Assembly (NCBI GenBank): GCA_016710285.1
Contig: JADJXR010000001.1
Coordinates: forward strand, 1,984,001-2,048,000
Reading direction: 5' to 3'
DNA length: 64,000 nt
DNA from: Chlorobiota bacterium
Lineage (GTDB): Bacteria > Bacteroidota > Ignavibacteria > OLB7
Position numbers and translations under genes: made by a program. Below the pieces are notes generated by a model. The model made no database searches. It was not told where the DNA came from and saw nothing but the letters and a program-made list of their open reading frames with translations. Of this stretch, positions 62,594-64,000 are shown in pieces. How positions within the stretch are numbered: the first letter of the stretch is position 1; every line of letters starts with the position of its first letter.

Positions 62594-64000
62594 TTAGTTG
62601 CCCCCGCCGCCGGTCCCCGATTGCACAAACTCCAACAGGTCCTGCTTCATTGCCACAAGCGAAGGTTGGTGGATATACATCATGTGGCCACTTTCGTAGT
62701 ACTTCATGGTGATGTTGTTCCGCAGCGCGGGGTTCAGGCCCAGATGGTGGAAGGTGTAATCGGCGGCGAAATGGGGGGTTCCCAGGTCGTAATATCCGCT
62801 GGCCACAAACACTTTCAGATGCGGGTTGATGGTCATCGAGCGGCGCAAAGTCTCGGCAGTGTTCACGTAGCGATTTTCAAAATCGGAGTAGTCCCAGGGC
62901 CAGACCCTCGGGTTCAGTATCTCGTAAGGAAGGTCGCTGTGGAACTCCAGCTCGCGCCGAAGGTAATCGTTCATGGTTGCGGTGAACGGGCCGGTGGTGT
63001 CGGCCATGCTGGGGTCGTACTCGGGGCGTTCCCCAACGCCGTCGCGGTCAATCCCGGTGAACCGGCTGTCCAGCCTTCCCACCGTTCGGCCTTCGGCGCG
63101 CATCAGCTCCTTTGCAAACCGGAAGATGTCAATCCGCAGGTTGCTTCGGCGGATATATTCTTGGCTAAGCCCGGTGTAGGCCGCCAGCCGTGCAGCAATC
63201 TCTGCTTCTTCATCGGGGGGGATCGTGGACCCGCGCAGCAACGCCAGGGCATACTTCCCAATGGCGAACTCCTCAACCTCGCGCAGCAGATCATCCACCG
63301 TGCGGTTTTGGAGTTCATCGCCCAGCTTGCCGTGATACCATGCCGTGGCGGCGTAGGTCGGCAGGTACAACAGGTAGGGAAGATCGTTCGTTGCCCCAAA
63401 CGCAACCGTCTGGAAATCAAGGATGGAGGAGATCAGCATCAGCCCGTTCAGATACATCCCGTACCGCTCCTGAAGATACCCGGCAAGCCCGGAAGCCCGC
63501 AGCGTCCCGTAGCTTTCCCCCGCCAGAAATTTTGGCGAACCCCACCGCTGGTAGCGGGTAACGTACAACCGAATAAAATCCCCCACCGACTCGATGTCAC
63601 GTTTGAACCCATGGAACTCCCGCGATTTTTCCCCAGGCATTGGGCGGCTGTAGCCGGTGCTGACGGGGTCAATGAACACAAGGTCGCTGCAATCAAGCAA
63701 GGAGTACTCGTTGTCGGTTAGGCGGTATGGCGGGGGCAGGGGGCGGCCATCGGGATCCAGCACCACGCGCCGCGGACCAAGCACCCCCAGATGGAGCCAA
63801 ACCGAGGAGGACCCGGGGCCTCCGTTGAAGGAAAACGTCACCGGGCGGGCCGTTGTGTCGGCAATGTCGCTGCGGGTGTAGGCAATGAAAAACACCTCCG
63901 CTTTGGCTTTTTGGTTGCTGGGCGTTTGCCCCTCCTTTTTCTCCTCCTCCACCTCATCTTTCAGCACCATCGTGCCGGCGGTGACGGAGTAGCGGACCGG
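62594..64000 (-). CDS. S10 family serine carboxypeptidase-like protein (N-terminus off window)
   Basis: At least 468 residues are visible; the frame continues into the right edge (the first codons read PVRYSVTAGTMVLKDE). The S10 signature is present: FFIAYTRSD, FSFNGGPGSSSVWLHLG (oxyanion region), and the nucleophile Ser in GESYGT near 63515. The catalytic Asp is in SGYYDLGTPHFA and the His in ESGHMMYIHQP. The family removes C-terminal residues in lysosomes or, in bacteria, acts in the periplasm. The upstream gene on this strand and the signal peptide lie outside the window. The TonB receptor downstream on the same strand might share a function with it. Confidence 0.9.
   Translation of the reverse strand, partial: PVRYSVTAGTMVLKDEVEEEKKEGQTPSNQKAKAEVFFIAYTRSDIADTTARPVTFSFNGGPGSSSVWLHLGVLGPRRVVLDPDGRPLPPPYRLTDNEYSLLDCSDLVFIDPVSTGYSRPMPGEKSREFHGFKRDIESVGDFIRLYVTRYQRWGSPKFLAGESYGTLRASGLAGYLQERYGMYLNGLMLISSILDFQTVAFGATNDLPYLLYLPTYAATAWYHGKLGDELQNRTVDDLLREVEEFAIGKYALALLRGSTIPPDEEAEIAARLAAYTGLSQEYIRRSNLRIDIFRFAKELMRAEGRTVGRLDSRFTGIDRDGVGERPEYDPSMADTTGPFTATMNDYLRRELEFHSDLPYEILNPRVWPWDYSDFENRYVNTAETLRRSMTINPHLKVFVASGYYDLGTPHFAADYTFHHLGLNPALRNNITMKYYESGHMMYIHQPSLVAMKQDLLEFVQSGTGGGGN

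Overview
The window (about 57% GC by eye, no rRNA or tRNA seen) looks like a chromosomal segment from a Gram-negative bacterium of the Bacteroidota/Chlorobiota (FCB) superphylum, perhaps a Kapabacteria/Ignavibacteria-like lineage. The basis is: two proteins with type IX secretion-like C-terminal sorting domains, an alternative complex III operon feeding a caa3 oxidase, a TonB receptor with an N-terminal carboxypeptidase-regulatory domain, lipoprotein signal peptides, and intergenic TTG-N20-22-TAnnTTTG-like promoters. The rank below superphylum is inference.

Layout. 1-6.4 kb: end of an HpnC-type and a complete HpnD-type squalene/phytoene synthase, then a GT39-like membrane glycosyltransferase, a propeller lipoprotein, a methyltransferase, a hotdog thioesterase and a GT4 glycosyltransferase. 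6.6-9.3 kb: a lipoprotein with 81-bp tandem repeats, a small lipoprotein and a 1-Cys peroxiredoxin. 9.3-10.0 kb carries no convincing gene. 10.0-23.5 kb: a small type IX cargo protein followed by two giant paralogous repeat proteins (2296 and 1834 residues). Both have a signal peptide, a shared N-terminal domain, a shaft of about 112 decapeptides of equal length in both, and diverging C-terminal tips. This is the most unusual part of the window.

23.6-43.0 kb: mixed genes. They are an SdiA-regulated-like lipoprotein, an outer-membrane D15 barrel fused to what looks like an atypical kinase domain, a membrane class III nucleotide cyclase, polyphosphate kinase, a triple-CHRD type IX cargo, a rhomboid protease joined in frame to a DUF1684 lipoprotein, a small lipoprotein, a VWA protein, KdsC, membrane proteins, MsrA, a DUF985 cupin, a methylmalonyl-CoA mutase-family large subunit and tryptophan 2,3-dioxygenase.

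43.4-56.7 kb: one respiratory locus, actABCDEF, a small membrane protein, a SCO copper chaperone and coxBACD, closed by a strong terminator. It would carry electrons from quinol through the multihaem alternative complex III to an A2-type caa3 oxidase. 56.9-59.6 kb: a TetR regulator divergent from a CLC chloride channel, with two identical 13-bp palindromes between them. 59.7-64.0 kb: a TonB-dependent receptor and an S10 serine carboxypeptidase-like protein that runs off the window.
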